Positions 45,749-64,000 of a stretch of 64,000 bases of DNA are shown here, piece by piece; position 1 is the first letter of the stretch, and each line of letters begins with the position of its first letter. The stretch is from Betaproteobacteria bacterium SCN1 (GTDB taxonomy: Bacteria > Pseudomonadota > Gammaproteobacteria > Burkholderiales > Thiobacillaceae), in contig WBSF01000007.1 of the NCBI GenBank assembly GCA_008923315.1, forward strand, positions 712,247 to 776,246, written 5' to 3'. The translations under genes and the position numbers were made by a program. The notes under the pieces are model-generated. The model was not told the DNA's origin. It saw nothing but the letters and a program-made list of their open reading frames with translations, and did not search any database.

Positions 45749-46699
45749 GTGTCCATAGACAACCTGATGGTGTTTACCGGGAATGCCAACCCGCGCCTGG
45801 CCAGCGATGTGGTGCGTCACCTCAACATCCATCTGGGGCGTGCCACGGTGTCGCGCTTCTCGGACGGCGAGGTGATGGTCGAAATCCTGGAGAACGTGCG
45901 CGGCAAGGACGTGTTCGTGCTGCAGTCGACCTGCCAGCCCACCAACGACACGCTGATGGAAGTGATGGTGATGGTCGACGCGCTGAAGCGCGCCTCGGCC
46001 GGCCGCATTACCGCTGCGATCCCGTACTACGGCTATGCCCGCCAGGACCGCCGTACCCGTTCGGCACGGGTGGCGATTACCGCCAAGGTGGTGGCGAACA
46101 TGCTGCAGGGCGTGGGCATCGACCGCCTGCTGACGATGGACCTGCATTCCGACCAGATCCAGGGGTTCTTCGACATCCCGGTCGACAATATCTACTCCAG
46201 CCCGATCCTGCTGGGGGACATCTGGAAGCGCAACCATCCGAACCTGATGGTGGTGTCGCCGGACGTCGGCGGCGTGGTGCGTGCGCGGGCGATCGCCAAG
46301 CGCCTGGAATGCGATCTGGCGATCATCGACAAGCGGCGCCCCAAACCCAATGTGGCGAAGGTGATGCACATCATCGGCGATGTGAAGGATCGCACCTGCA
46401 TCATCATGGACGACATGGTCGATACGGCGAACACCCTTTGCGAGGCGGCCGCCGCGCTCAAGGAGCACGGCGCGAAGCAGGTCATGGCCTACTGTACGCA
46501 CGGTGTGCTGTCGGGCGCGGCAGCCGGGCGCATCGCCCATTCGGCCATGGACGAACTGGTAGTGACCGACACGATCCCGCTGCGCGAAGACGCGCGCGCG
46601 TGCGGCAAGATCCGCCAGTTGTCGGTCGCTGAACTGCTGGCGGAGACGATCCGCCGCATCAGTAATGAGGATTCTGTCAGTTCGCTGTTCATGGAATAG
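45749..46699 (+). CDS. prs: Ribose-phosphate pyrophosphokinase
   Basis: 316 residues. [40 protein letters not shown] and the PRPP loop [18 protein letters not shown]. Makes PRPP. GTG start with GGAGAG upstream. Confidence 0.98.
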   Translation: MSIDNLMVFTGNANPRLASDVVRHLNIHLGRATVSRFSDGEVMVEILENVRGKDVFVLQSTCQPTNDTLMEVMVMVDALKRASAGRITAAIPYYGYARQDRRTRSARVAITAKVVANMLQGVGIDRLLTMDLHSDQIQGFFDIPVDNIYSSPILLGDIWKRNHPNLMVVSPDVGGVVRARAIAKRLECDLAIIDKRRPKPNVAKVMHIIGDVKDRTCIIMDDMVDTANTLCEAAAALKEHGAKQVMAYCTHGVLSGAAAGRIAHSAMDELVVTDTIPLREDARACGKIRQLSVAELLAETIRRISNEDSVSSLFME

Positions 46700-46712
46700 C
46701 GGGCGGTCGAAT

Positions 46713-46734
46713 GCCCCTGGTCGCGGGGGCTTTT
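46713..46734 (+). terminator. Weak terminator-like hairpin between prs and rplY
   Basis: GCCCC (46713-46717), GGGGC (46726-46730), then TTTT. The 5-bp stem suggests partial readthrough into rplY. Confidence 0.4.
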
Positions 46735-46755
46735 ATGTCAACCTAGGAGATTGAA

Positions 46756-47367
46756 ATGCAAATCGAAGTCATCGCTTTCAAGCGTGATGCGCAGGGATCG
46801 AGTGCGAGCCGCCGCCTGCGTCACGCCGGCAAGGTCCCGGGCATCGTCTACGGCGGCGCCGCGGCGCCCCTGCAGATCGAACTGGATCACAATGCGCTCT
46901 ACCATGCCCTGCGCAAGGAGGCCTTCCATTCGTCTGTGCTGGTGCTTACCGTCGACGGCAACAAGGAATCGGTCCTGTTGCGCGACACCCAGTGGCATCC
47001 CTACAAACAGCAGGTGCTGCACGTCGATTTTCAGCGCGTCGACAAGGATCACAAGATCCACGTCAAGGTGCCGCTGCACTTCATGAATGCCGAAACCGCG
47101 CCCGGTGTGAAGCTGGGCGGCGGCAAGCCGCATCACATCGTGAACGAACTCGACGTGGAATGTCTGCCCGGCAGCCTGCCCGAGTTCATCGAAGTCGATA
47201 TGGGCGCCCTTGAAGTCGGCCATGCCATTCATGCCAACGATCTCAAGCTGCCCGGCGGCGTCGAGCTGGTGGCACATCTCAAGGCGGAAAACCCTGCGGT
47301 GGCCTCGATCAACGCGCCCAAGGGCGGGGTGGCCGAAGACGCGCCGCCGGCCGAGCCTGCGGCCTAA
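46756..47367 (+). CDS. rplY: 50S ribosomal protein L25, CTC-type
   Basis: 203 residues, the long form with an N-terminal L25 domain ([17 protein letters not shown]) that binds 5S rRNA and a C-terminal TL5/CTC domain ([20 protein letters not shown]), ending in an Ala/Pro-rich tail. TAGGAGA before the ATG. Confidence 0.96.
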   Translation: MQIEVIAFKRDAQGSSASRRLRHAGKVPGIVYGGAAAPLQIELDHNALYHALRKEAFHSSVLVLTVDGNKESVLLRDTQWHPYKQQVLHVDFQRVDKDHKIHVKVPLHFMNAETAPGVKLGGGKPHHIVNELDVECLPGSLPEFIEVDMGALEVGHAIHANDLKLPGGVELVAHLKAENPAVASINAPKGGVAEDAPPAEPAA

Positions 47368-47380
47368 GACGGCAGCGCAT

Positions 47381-47398
47381 CGCCGGCCGCGGCCGGCG
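47381..47398. repeat. 18-bp perfect GC palindrome between rplY and pth
   Basis: CGCCGGCCG directly followed by CGGCCGGCG. Could fold in RNA or be a processing point; no T run follows. Confidence 0.4.
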
Positions 47399-47415
47399 TG
47401 CGCGCCGGTTGCGGC

Positions 47416-48018
47416 ATGACAGCGCCAGCGCCTCGCCTCATCGTCGGCCTCGGCAATCCGGGGCGCGACTACGAAGAAACCCGGCACAACGCCGGGTTTT
47501 GGTTTTGCGCGCGTCTCGCGCAGGACTGGCGCGCCGTACTGGCCCACGAGTCGCGCTTTCACGGCATCGTCGGCCGGCACGGGGCGCACTGGATGCTGTT
47601 GCCGCAAACCTACATGAACCGCTCGGGCCAGGCTGTCGGGGCGCTGGCGCGTTTTCATCGCATCGCGCCGAATGAAATCCTGGTCGTGCACGACGAACTC
47701 GACATCCCGCCCGGTCAGTTGCGGCTCAAGTTCGGCGGCGGCATGGGCGGGCACAATGGCCTGAAAGACATCACCGCCCATCTCGGCACACAGGACTACT
47801 GGCGTCTGCGCATCGGCATCGGCCATCCGGGCGACCGCAACGAAGTCGCGAATTTCGTGCTGAAGCCGCCGCGTCGCGAGGAACGGGCCGAGATCGACAC
47901 GGCCATCGACCGGGCATTGGTTTTGTGGCCGCTGATCGAGAAAGGTGACTGGAACGCCGCGACGCAGCGCGCCAACACGAGCCCGAAGCCGGCCAAACCC
48001 ACACAGGAAACCCCATGA
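47416..48018 (+). CDS. pth: Peptidyl-tRNA hydrolase
   Basis: 200 residues. [18 protein letters not shown] with the catalytic His, [23 protein letters not shown] and [13 protein letters not shown]. Frees tRNA from stalled peptidyl-tRNA. ATG 47416 preferred over a GTG six codons upstream. Overlaps ychF (ATGA). Confidence 0.97.
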   Translation: MTAPAPRLIVGLGNPGRDYEETRHNAGFWFCARLAQDWRAVLAHESRFHGIVGRHGAHWMLLPQTYMNRSGQAVGALARFHRIAPNEILVVHDELDIPPGQLRLKFGGGMGGHNGLKDITAHLGTQDYWRLRIGIGHPGDRNEVANFVLKPPRREERAEIDTAIDRALVLWPLIEKGDWNAATQRANTSPKPAKPTQETP

Positions 48019-49106
48019 GTCTCAAATGTGGCATCGTCGGACTGCCCAACGTCGGCAAGTCCACGCTCTTCAACGCGCTGACCCAGGCGGGCATCGCGGC
48101 GGAGAATTATCCTTTCTGCACCATCGAACCGAATACCGGCATCGTCGAAGTGCCCGATCCTCGCCTTGTGCAACTGGCGGACATCGTCCAGCCGCAGAAG
48201 GTCGTGCCGGCCATCGTCGAGTTCGTCGATATCGCCGGTCTGGTCGCAGGCGCGTCCAAAGGCGAGGGGCTGGGCAATCAGTTCCTTGCCAATATCCGTG
48301 AAACGGATGCGATCTGTCATGTGGTGCGCTGTTTTCACAATGAAAACGTGATCCACGTCGCGGGCAGGGTCGATCCGATTTCGGATGTCGAGACCATCGC
48401 TACCGAATTGGCGCTCGCCGATCTGGCCAGTGCCGAGAAGGCGCTGGCGCGCTTCGAAAAGCCCGCACGTGCCGGCGACAAGGACGCGCAGAAGATGGTC
48501 GCCGCGTTGAAACCCGTGGCCGAAACGCTGAACCAGGGCCGGCCGGCCCGCGCCGCCGGGCTCGACAAGGAGGGGCTGGCGGTCATCAAGCCCCTGTGTC
48601 TGATGACGCTGAAGCCGACCCTGTACGTGGCCAACGTCAGCGAGGACGGTTTCCACGACAATCCCATGCTCGACGCGCTGAAGGTGCATGCGGCGTTGGA
48701 GGGGGCGCCTGTGGTGCCGGTCTGTGCAGCGCTGGAGGCCGAACTGCAGGAACTGTCGCCGGAAGACCGGGTGGAGTATCTCAAGGAACTCGGCTGGGAC
48801 GAACCCGGGCTCAACCGCCTGATCCGTGCCGCCTACGATTTGCTGGGGCTGCAGACCTATTTCACCGCCGGCGTCAAGGAAGTGCGTGCCTGGACCATTC
48901 GCAAGGGCGACACGGCGCCGCAGGCGGCCGGTGTCATCCATACCGATTTCGAGCGGGGTTTCATCCGCGCGCAGACCATTGCTTTCGAGGATTTCGTGCT
49001 ATGCAAGGGCGAGGCCGGTGCAAAGGAAGCCGGCAAGATGCGTGCGGAAGGCAAGGAATATACCGTGCGCGACGGCGACGTCATGAACTTCCTGTTCAAC
49101 GTATAG
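48015..49106 (+). CDS. ychF: Redox-regulated ATPase/GTPase YchF
   Basis: 363 residues. P-loop [34 protein letters not shown], a coiled-coil arm and a C-terminal TGS domain ([13 protein letters not shown]). Obg-related ribosome-associated ATPase (Ola1 family). Confidence 0.97.
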   Translation: MSLKCGIVGLPNVGKSTLFNALTQAGIAAENYPFCTIEPNTGIVEVPDPRLVQLADIVQPQKVVPAIVEFVDIAGLVAGASKGEGLGNQFLANIRETDAICHVVRCFHNENVIHVAGRVDPISDVETIATELALADLASAEKALARFEKPARAGDKDAQKMVAALKPVAETLNQGRPARAAGLDKEGLAVIKPLCLMTLKPTLYVANVSEDGFHDNPMLDALKVHAALEGAPVVPVCAALEAELQELSPEDRVEYLKELGWDEPGLNRLIRAAYDLLGLQTYFTAGVKEVRAWTIRKGDTAPQAAGVIHTDFERGFIRAQTIAFEDFVLCKGEAGAKEAGKMRAEGKEYTVRDGDVMNFLFNV

Positions 49107-49115
49107 GAACGGCGT

Positions 49116-49145
49116 TTGACAGGTTTTCCGTAAGCCCCCTATAAT
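49116..49145 (+). promoter_or_regulatory. Consensus sigma-70 promoter of the tRNA-tuf operon
   Basis: TTGACA (49116-49121), 18-base spacer, TATAAT (49140-49145), then a GC-rich discriminator CTCGCGC before tRNA-Tyr. Both hexamers are perfect; the discriminator suggests stringent control. Confidence 0.92.
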
Positions 49146-49160
49146 CTCGCGCTTCGTTTG

Positions 49161-49245
49161 GGTGGGGTTCCCGAGCGGTCAAAGGGATCAGACTGTAAAT
49201 CTGACGGCTCTGCCTTCGAAGGTTCGAATCCTTCCCCCACCACCA
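49161..49245 (+). tRNA. tRNA-Tyr (GTA)
   Basis: 85 bases with the long variable arm of class II tRNAs, anticodon loop CTGTAAA, T-loop GTTCGAATC, encoded CCA. Acceptor stem GGTGGGG/CCCCACC. Confidence 0.97.
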
Positions 49246-49336
49246 GATTTTTATTTTTTATGCAGTTCGAGCAGGGCGAAGCGGGTGGAGCGTGGTTGCT
49301 GGCGCTTTAGCGGCTTTCTGCCACGGCCCACTCCTT

Positions 49337-49410
49337 GCGGGTGTAGCTCAATGGTAGAGCTGAAGCCTTCCAAGCTTAAGACGAGGGTTCGATTCCCTTC
49401 ACCCGCTCCA
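49337..49410 (+). tRNA. tRNA-Gly (TCC)
   Basis: Acceptor GCGGGTG/CACCCGC, anticodon loop CTTCCAA, T-loop GTTCGATTC, encoded CCA. The first pair of the anticodon stem (G with A) is a mismatch. Confidence 0.96.
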
Positions 49411-49445
49411 GTTTTATGGGCTTTGACGGTAGTTTGAGTCCATCG

Positions 49446-49520
49446 GCCCATGTAGCTCAGTGGCAGAGCACTCCCTTGGTAAGGGAGAGGTCGGCAGTTC
49501 AATCCTGCCCATGGGCACCA
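49446..49520 (+). tRNA. tRNA-Thr (GGT)
   Basis: Acceptor GCCCATG/CATGGGC, anticodon stem CTCCC/GGGAG with loop TTGGTAA, T-loop GTTCAATCC, encoded CCA. Confidence 0.96.
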
Positions 49521-49644
49521 GTTTTCGGTGTCGTTCGGCTGATGGCCGGCGCGCCGGGGTTTGTGCGGTTTCAGAGCTGTTTGGTTGCTGCGGGTTTGCG
49601 GTCGTCGGAATCGACGCATTATTTACGTTTAAGGGGTACTTGAG

Positions 49645-50835
<1,191 letters not shown>

Positions 50836-50848
50836 GGCGTAAGCCCAA

Positions 50849-50870
50849 GGCGGGCGGATGTCCGTCCGCC
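50849..50870 (+). other. Hairpin between tuf and tRNA-Trp
   Basis: GGCGGGCGGA (50849-50858), TG, TCCGTCCGCC (50861-50870), one G-T pair. No T run, so more likely a processing or pausing structure than a terminator. Confidence 0.45.
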
Positions 50871-50877
50871 GCAATAC

Positions 50878-50953
50878 AGGCCAATAGCTCAATTGGTAGA
50901 GCGTCGGTCTCCAAAACCGAAGGTTGGGGGTTCGAGACCCTCTTGGCCTGCCA
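50878..50953 (+). tRNA. tRNA-Trp (CCA)
   Basis: Acceptor AGGCCAA/TTGGCCT, anticodon loop CTCCAAA, T-loop GTTCGAGAC, encoded CCA. Lies between tuf and secE. Confidence 0.97.
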
Positions 50954-50983
50954 CAGGATTAAGCGCTTGTGCGCACAGCATTC

Positions 50984-51331
50984 ATGGCTGACAAAATCAA
51001 GCTGTTGATAGCGGTATTGCTGGTCATCGCAGGGGTGACCGGCTTTTATTTTTTTGCAGACGCGCCAACCGTGGTGCGTGTGCTGTCAGTCATCGGCGGT
51101 CTGGTGCTGGGCGGCGTGGTCGCAGGGTTTTCCGATCCCGGCCGCCGTTTCTACCGTTTTTCGCTTGAATCGCGCGACGAGGCCAAGAAGGTCGTCTGGC
51201 CCACCCGCAAGGAAACGATCCAGATGACCGGCGTGGTCATGGCTTTCGTGGTGGTCATGTCGCTCTTTCTGTGGGCGGTCGACGGCATTTTGTTGTGGCT
51301 GGTCAAGCTGGCCTTGGGACAGGGGAGCTGA
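50984..51331 (+). CDS. secE: Preprotein translocase subunit SecE
   Basis: 115 residues, three helices (about 5-23, 30-48, 85-110) with the conserved amphipathic stretch SRDEAKKVVWPTRKETIQMT. The ATG at 50984 gives the usual MADKIK start. Three bases before nusG. Confidence 0.95.
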   Translation: MADKIKLLIAVLLVIAGVTGFYFFADAPTVVRVLSVIGGLVLGGVVAGFSDPGRRFYRFSLESRDEAKKVVWPTRKETIQMTGVVMAFVVVMSLFLWAVDGILLWLVKLALGQGS

Positions 51332-51334
51332 AGC

Positions 51335-51862
51335 ATGCGGTGGTACGTGGTACATGCCTATTCCGGCTTCGAAAAGAGCGTGGCGCGCAACCTGGCCGAA
51401 CGCATCGAGCGCGCCGGCATGAAGGACCGCTTCGGCGAGATTCTGGTGCCGGTGGAAGAAGTGGTCGAGATGAAGGCGGGGCAGAAAAAGACCGCCGAAC
51501 GCAAATTCTTCCCGGGCTACGTGCTGGTCCAGATGGAAATGGACGACGACACCTGGCATCTGGTGAAGAGCACGCCCAAGGTCACGGGGTTCGTCGGCGG
51601 CACGGCGACCAGGCCGGCGCCTATCTCCGAGAAGGAGGTGCAGGCCATCCTCGACCAGATGCGCGAGGGAGTCGAGAAGCCCAAGCCCAAGGTGCTGTTC
51701 GAGGTGGGAGAAGTGGTGCGCGTCACCGACGGCCCCTTCACCGATTTCAACGGCAGTGTCGAGGAAGTGAACTACGACAAGAGCAAGTTGCGCGTGTCGG
51801 TCATGATTTTCGGGCGTTCCACGCCCGTCGAGCTGGGCTTCGGCCAGGTCGAGAAAAGCTGA
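51335..51862 (+). CDS. nusG: Transcription termination/antitermination protein NusG
   Basis: 175 residues. NGN domain ([33 protein letters not shown]) and C-terminal KOW ([20 protein letters not shown]). Couples RNA polymerase to Rho and the ribosome. Confidence 0.98.
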   Translation: MRWYVVHAYSGFEKSVARNLAERIERAGMKDRFGEILVPVEEVVEMKAGQKKTAERKFFPGYVLVQMEMDDDTWHLVKSTPKVTGFVGGTATRPAPISEKEVQAILDQMREGVEKPKPKVLFEVGEVVRVTDGPFTDFNGSVEEVNYDKSKLRVSVMIFGRSTPVELGFGQVEKS

Positions 51863-51967
51863 GCCGGGCGGCCGTCAGGGCGGCCCGGGCGGAAGGTCCG
51901 GTTTTCCGGAGAGGAGCGCTGGTAGGGTAACCGAACGCGCGTTGGTACTCACATTCAAGGAGCCATC

Positions 51968-52399
51968 ATGGCAAAGAAAATTGTCGGCTACATCAAGCTG
52001 CAAGTGCCGGCGGGCAAGGCGAACCCTTCGCCGCCCATCGGTCCCGCGCTCGGCCAGCGCGGCCTGAACATCATGGAATTCTGCAAGGCGTTCAACGCCA
52101 AGACCCAGAGCATGGAGCCGGGTCTGCCGATTCCCGTCGTGATCACGGCGTTCGCGGACAAGAGCTTCACCTTCGTGATGAAGACGCCGCCCGCGACGGT
52201 GCTCATCAAGAAGGCGATCAAGCTCGACAAGGGCAGTGCCAAACCGCACGTGGACAAGGTCGGTACGATCACCCGCGCACAGCTGGAAGAAATCGCCAAG
52301 ACCAAGGAACCCGACCTGACCGCGGCCGACATGGATGCCGCGGTGCGCACCATCGCCGGTACCGCGCGTTCCATGGGCATCATCGTGGAGGGCGTCTGA
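51968..52399 (+). CDS. rplK: 50S ribosomal protein L11
   Basis: 143 residues: [20 protein letters not shown] and [20 protein letters not shown] are diagnostic. AAGGAG before the ATG. The 105-base leader (51863-51967) has small hairpins and a GGTAGGGTAACC stretch; an L1-binding autoregulatory site is expected here from E. coli, but I cannot fix it. Confidence 0.98.
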   Translation: MAKKIVGYIKLQVPAGKANPSPPIGPALGQRGLNIMEFCKAFNAKTQSMEPGLPIPVVITAFADKSFTFVMKTPPATVLIKKAIKLDKGSAKPHVDKVGTITRAQLEEIAKTKEPDLTAADMDAAVRTIAGTARSMGIIVEGV

Positions 52400-52400
52400 G

Positions 52401-53096
52401 ATGGCTAACGTGTCCAAGCGCATGCGCGCGCTGAAAGAAAAAATCGACCGCACCCGCAGCTACGCCGTCATGGACGCGCTGCAGCTGGTGAAGGAAACCG
52501 CAACCGCCAAATTCGACGAATCGGTCGACGTGGCTGTCAACCTGGGCATCGATGCCCGCAAATCGGACCAGATGGTGCGGGGCGCCGTCGTGCTGCCCAA
52601 GGGCATCGGCAAGACGGTTCGCGTCGCCGTGTTTGCCCAGGGCGACAACGCCCAGAAGGCGAAGGATGCCGGCGCGGACATCGTCGGTTTCGACGACCTG
52701 GCTGCCGAGATCAAGGGGGGGCGCATGGATTTCGATGTGGTCATCGCCACCCCCGACGCGATGCGTGTCGTCGGCCAGCTCGGCCAGGTGCTCGGTCCGC
52801 GCGGCCTGATGCCGAACCCCAAGGTCGGTACCGTGTCGCCCGACGTCGTGGGGGCGGTGAAGAACGCCAAGGCGGGCCAGGTGCAATACCGTACCGACAA
52901 GGGCGGTATCGTGCATTGCACCATCGGCCGCGCCTCGTTCAGTACGGACGACCTGAAGGAAAACCTGGTGGCCTTGCTGGATGCGCTGCAGCGCGCCAAG
53001 CCGGCCAGTTCGAAAGGTGTCTACTTCAAGCGTCTGTCCGTGTCTTCCACCATGGGCGTGGGCGTTCGGGTCGATCAGGCCAGCGTCGGCGCGTGA
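52401..53096 (+). CDS. rplA: 50S ribosomal protein L1
   Basis: 231 residues: [39 protein letters not shown] and [19 protein letters not shown]. Repressor of its own operon by binding the rplK leader in other bacteria. One base after rplK. Confidence 0.98.
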   Translation: MANVSKRMRALKEKIDRTRSYAVMDALQLVKETATAKFDESVDVAVNLGIDARKSDQMVRGAVVLPKGIGKTVRVAVFAQGDNAQKAKDAGADIVGFDDLAAEIKGGRMDFDVVIATPDAMRVVGQLGQVLGPRGLMPNPKVGTVSPDVVGAVKNAKAGQVQYRTDKGGIVHCTIGRASFSTDDLKENLVALLDALQRAKPASSKGVYFKRLSVSSTMGVGVRVDQASVGA

Positions 53097-53175
53097 AATT
53101 GAACGGATGCCCGGGTGTGGGCGTCCGTGAAGAACTTTGGGCCGTTGCGTTCGCTGTCCGGAGCGCGGCGGGTTG

Positions 53176-53314
53176 TCAAAGACCGTAGGCACCCGCGAGG
53201 GTTTAATTCCGGCAGGCGGGCGATTCGTCTTCCGTTTCGCCGGAGCCTACGCAGATGGCGTTCCCCAGCAGGATTGTCCTGTCAAGGCCGCCAGCCGGGG
53301 CGGGCAACGCCCCG
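53176..53314 (+). ncRNA. L10 leader (ribosomal autoregulatory element) before rplJ
   Basis: The long-range stem CCGTAGGC (53183-53190) with GCCTACG (53245-53251), followed by CAGATGGCG, is the conserved core of the L10(L12)4 binding site. A second hairpin CGGGGCG-GGCAA-CGCCCCG (53296-53314) sits just before the ribosome binding site and could block it. L10 or its L12 complex would repress rplJL translation here. Confidence 0.75.
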
Positions 53315-53336
53315 TAACTGAGAAGGAGGCAAGACC

Positions 53337-53858
53337 TTGAGTCTTAACCTTGAAGAAAAGAAAGCCGTCGTTGCCGAGGTGTCCGCGCAGGTTGCGGGCG
53401 CCCAGACGGTTGTCGTCGCCGAATACCGTGGCATTACCGTGGAAAACATGACCCTGTTGCGTGCGAAGGCGCGCAAGGAAGGCGTCTATTTGCGTGTGCT
53501 GAAAAACACGCTGGTGCGTCGCGCGATTGCGGATACGCCGTTTGCGGGCATTTCCGACCAGTTGGTCGGGCCGCTCGCCTATGGCATTTCCAAGGATCCC
53601 GTGGCGGCCGCCAAGGTAATGCACGAATTCGCCAAGAGCAACGAGAAATTCGTCGTCAAGGCCGGTGCCATGCCCAATTTCCTCATGTCTGCCAAGGACG
53701 TGGGGAATCTGGCCAGCATGCCCAGCCGCGAAGAACTCCTCGCCAAGCTCCTGGGCACCATGCAGGCGCCGGTCGCGCAATTTGTTCGCACCCTCAACGA
53801 GGTGCCGACCAAGTTTGTGCGTGGCCTTGCTGCGGTGCGCGACAAGCAGGCCGCTTGA
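53337..53858 (+). CDS. rplJ: 50S ribosomal protein L10
   Basis: 173 residues. [20 protein letters not shown] and KNTLVRRAI are typical of L10. The start is TTG, fixed by AGGAGG seven to eight bases upstream (53324-53330) and the lack of any in-frame ATG nearby; a rare start adds to the translational control by the L10 leader. Confidence 0.96.
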   Translation: MSLNLEEKKAVVAEVSAQVAGAQTVVVAEYRGITVENMTLLRAKARKEGVYLRVLKNTLVRRAIADTPFAGISDQLVGPLAYGISKDPVAAAKVMHEFAKSNEKFVVKAGAMPNFLMSAKDVGNLASMPSREELLAKLLGTMQAPVAQFVRTLNEVPTKFVRGLAAVRDKQAA

Positions 53859-53927
53859 GCGGCCTGCCGACAACCGAATCGACGATATCGTTTTTAATCT
53901 GAAGCACATTTGACAGGAGTAACAAAC

Positions 53928-54314
53928 ATGGCTGTTGCAAAAGCTGACATTCTGGACGCCATCGCCAACATGACCGTCCTCGAGCTGTCCGAGCTCATCA
54001 AGGAAATGGAAGAGAAGTTCGGCGTTTCCGCCGCTGCCGCTGCGGTTGCCGTGGCAGCCCCCGCTGCTGGCGGTGCCGCCGGTGGCGCTGCCGCTGAAGA
54101 GCAGACCGAATTCACCGTCGTTCTGGCCGCTGCCGGCGAGAAGAAGGTTGAAGTCATCAAGGTCGTGCGTGCGGCAACCGGTCTGGGCCTGAAGGAAGCC
54201 AAGGATCTGGTCGACGGCGCGCCGAAGCCCGTGAAGGAAGGCATTGCCAAGGCCGATGCCGAAGCATTGAAGAAACAGCTGGAAGAAGCGGGCGCCAAGG
54301 TCGAGGTCAAGTAA
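53928..54314 (+). CDS. rplL: 50S ribosomal protein L7/L12
   Basis: 128 residues: N-terminal dimer domain, flexible Ala-rich hinge (about 38-58) and the C-terminal factor-binding domain ([20 protein letters not shown]). CAGGAG before the ATG. Confidence 0.98.
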   Translation: MAVAKADILDAIANMTVLELSELIKEMEEKFGVSAAAAAVAVAAPAAGGAAGGAAAEEQTEFTVVLAAAGEKKVEVIKVVRAATGLGLKEAKDLVDGAPKPVKEGIAKADAEALKKQLEEAGAKVEVK

Positions 54315-54420
54315 GTCGGATGTGCGGGCGGTTCGCGCAAGCGGGCCGTCCGCGCCATATGACCGAATCGTCTCGATCGAACGCTGCGGGGCAACCCGCG
54401 GCAGACGCAAGCAGCACCCG

Positions 54421-54458
54421 CCCGGAAGCCGGATACGGCTTCCGGGTCGTTTGCTTTT
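54421..54458 (+). terminator. rplL-rpoB attenuator hairpin
   Basis: CCCGGAAGCCG (54421-54431), loop GATA, CGGCTTCCGGG (54436-54446), then a T-rich run to 54458. A smaller hairpin with a GCAA tetraloop (54386-54399) lies before it. As in E. coli, partial termination here would set the ratio of ribosomal proteins to RNA polymerase. Confidence 0.75.
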
Positions 54459-54527
54459 TGCGTGTGCCCCATACCGCACAGGCCGCCCGCCACACGCCTG
54501 TCCGCCTCTGATCGTCAAGGAGAACCC

Positions 54528-58607
<4,080 letters not shown>

Positions 58608-58628
58608 TTTAAGGGTGAGGACGCAGCC

Positions 58629-62824
<4,196 letters not shown>

Positions 62825-62828
<4 letters not shown>

Positions 62829-62853
62829 CAGTCGTGGGGGGCACCCCTAAAAT
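62825..62853 (+). promoter_or_regulatory. Strong promoter of the str operon overlapping the rpoC stop
   Basis: TTGACA (62825-62830), 17-base spacer, TAAAAT (62848-62853). The rpoC TGA is bases 62826-62828. Confidence 0.88.
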
Positions 62854-62902
62854 CACGCGTCTTTTTCCGGCCTCAAGGGCCGGTCGCGCAGGACTGTAGC
62901 CC

Positions 62903-62936
62903 GGGACGGCGCCGCTGAAAAGCTCGGCGCCGTCCC
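62903..62936 (+). terminator. Terminator/attenuator-like hairpin in the rpsL leader
   Basis: GGGACGGCGCCG (62903-62914), 10-base loop, CGGCGCCGTCCC (62925-62936), then GCTTATTTT. It ends rpoBC transcription but also lies in the leader of the promoter at 62825, so it may act as an attenuator. Confidence 0.7.
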
Positions 62937-62978
62937 GCTTATTTTCGAAACGATCACGATTTATCGGAATTTTTTGAC

Positions 62979-63356
62979 ATGCCAACCATTAACCAGCTGA
63001 TCCGCAAGCCGCGCCAGGCCCCGGTGGAAAAAAGCAAGGTGCCGGCCCTGAAAGCCTGCCCGCAACGCCGCGGTGTGTGCACCCGCGTGTACACCACCAC
63101 GCCCAAGAAGCCGAACTCCGCCCTGCGCAAGGTCTGCAAGGTCAAGCTCACCAGCGGTTTCGAGGTCATCAGCTACATCGGTGGCGAAGGTCACAACCTG
63201 CAGGAGCACTCCGTGGTGCTGGTGCGTGGTGGCCGGGTCAAGGATTTGCCGGGTGTGCGCTATCACACCGTGCGCGGCAGCCTGGATACCGCGGGCGTGA
63301 AGGACCGTAAGCAGGCGCGTTCGAAGTATGGCGCCAAGCGTCCCAAGAAGGCCTGA
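62979..63356 (+). CDS. rpsL: 30S ribosomal protein S12
   Basis: 125 residues. [20 protein letters not shown] and [17 protein letters not shown] are diagnostic; the lysines tied to streptomycin sensitivity are unchanged. Ribosome binding site is weak (GGAA). Confidence 0.99.
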   Translation: MPTINQLIRKPRQAPVEKSKVPALKACPQRRGVCTRVYTTTPKKPNSALRKVCKVKLTSGFEVISYIGGEGHNLQEHSVVLVRGGRVKDLPGVRYHTVRGSLDTAGVKDRKQARSKYGAKRPKKA

Positions 63357-63383
63357 TCCGGCCCAGCTCAACCCGATATTTAG

Positions 63384-63866
<483 letters not shown>

Positions 63867-63887
63867 TTCAGGCAAACCGGCAGGTAA

Positions 63888-64000
<113 letters not shown>

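Noticed and set aside
50969-50983. GTG 50969 as secE start
   Set aside because: The ATG at 50984 gives the usual MADKIK N terminus.

Overview
The window comes from a GC-rich betaproteobacterial chromosome. Three arrangements support this: tRNA-Tyr/Gly/Thr-tuf-tRNA-Trp-secE-nusG-rplKAJL-rpoBC-rpsL-rpsG-fusA, ftsYEX-rpoH, and a cox cluster carrying the small DUF2244, DUF2970 and DUF2909 proteins usual in Betaproteobacteria. The order looks most like Rhodocyclales/Nitrosomonadales, but the genus cannot be read from the sequence. No insertion sequence, prophage, CRISPR array or rRNA gene was seen. No gene-free stretch exceeds 300 bases; the largest gaps (about 240 bases before rplJ, 213 before rpoB, 209 before aroB) hold leader, attenuator or promoter structure.

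Layout. 1-6710 (minus): a surface-polysaccharide cluster with a GT2 glycosyltransferase (cut by the window edge), NodB-type deacetylase, Wzx-like flippase, a protein of unknown family, a SAM methyltransferase, a polysaccharide pyruvyl transferase and a GT4 glycosyltransferase. 6920-10850: aroB-dgt, a two-domain rhodanese and a convergent comF-family gene. 10904-15800: a small membrane protein and a tightly overlapping biotin operon bioB-F-H-C-D without bioA. 15955-24456: a caa3/aa3 cytochrome c oxidase operon with its copper and heme A assembly genes. 24553-31843: an Rrf2 regulator coupled to a SCO copper chaperone, the cbb3 oxidase ccoNOQP, the assembly genes ccoG-ccoH-ccoS, and a 35-residue membrane microprotein with its own promoter and terminator. 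31849-35390 (minus): ftsY-ftsE-ftsX-rpoH, with a perfect CIRCE element before rpoH. 35467-39439: a paired active/inactive M16 peptidase, rsmD, coaD and a ferredoxin. 39458-42318 (minus): mutM and a dynamin-like GTPase. 42421-49106: TPR lipoprotein, lolB, ispE, tRNA-Gln, prs, rplY, pth, ychF. 49116-64000: the tRNA, EF-Tu, ribosomal protein and RNA polymerase block, running off the end inside fusA.

How the parts fit. Two terminal oxidases, a low-affinity copper-A enzyme and a high-affinity cbb3 enzyme, sit side by side with a shared pool of copper and heme factors. The Rrf2 gene between them carries three cysteines spaced like an iron-sulfur sensor and has a perfect 20-bp palindrome over its own -35 region, so it is a good candidate for a switch tied to oxygen, nitric oxide or iron-sulfur status. 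The most checkable observations are the CIRCE-controlled rpoH, this Rrf2 operator, the extended FixH-like protein, the 35-residue microprotein and a probable leaderless gene at 10904.
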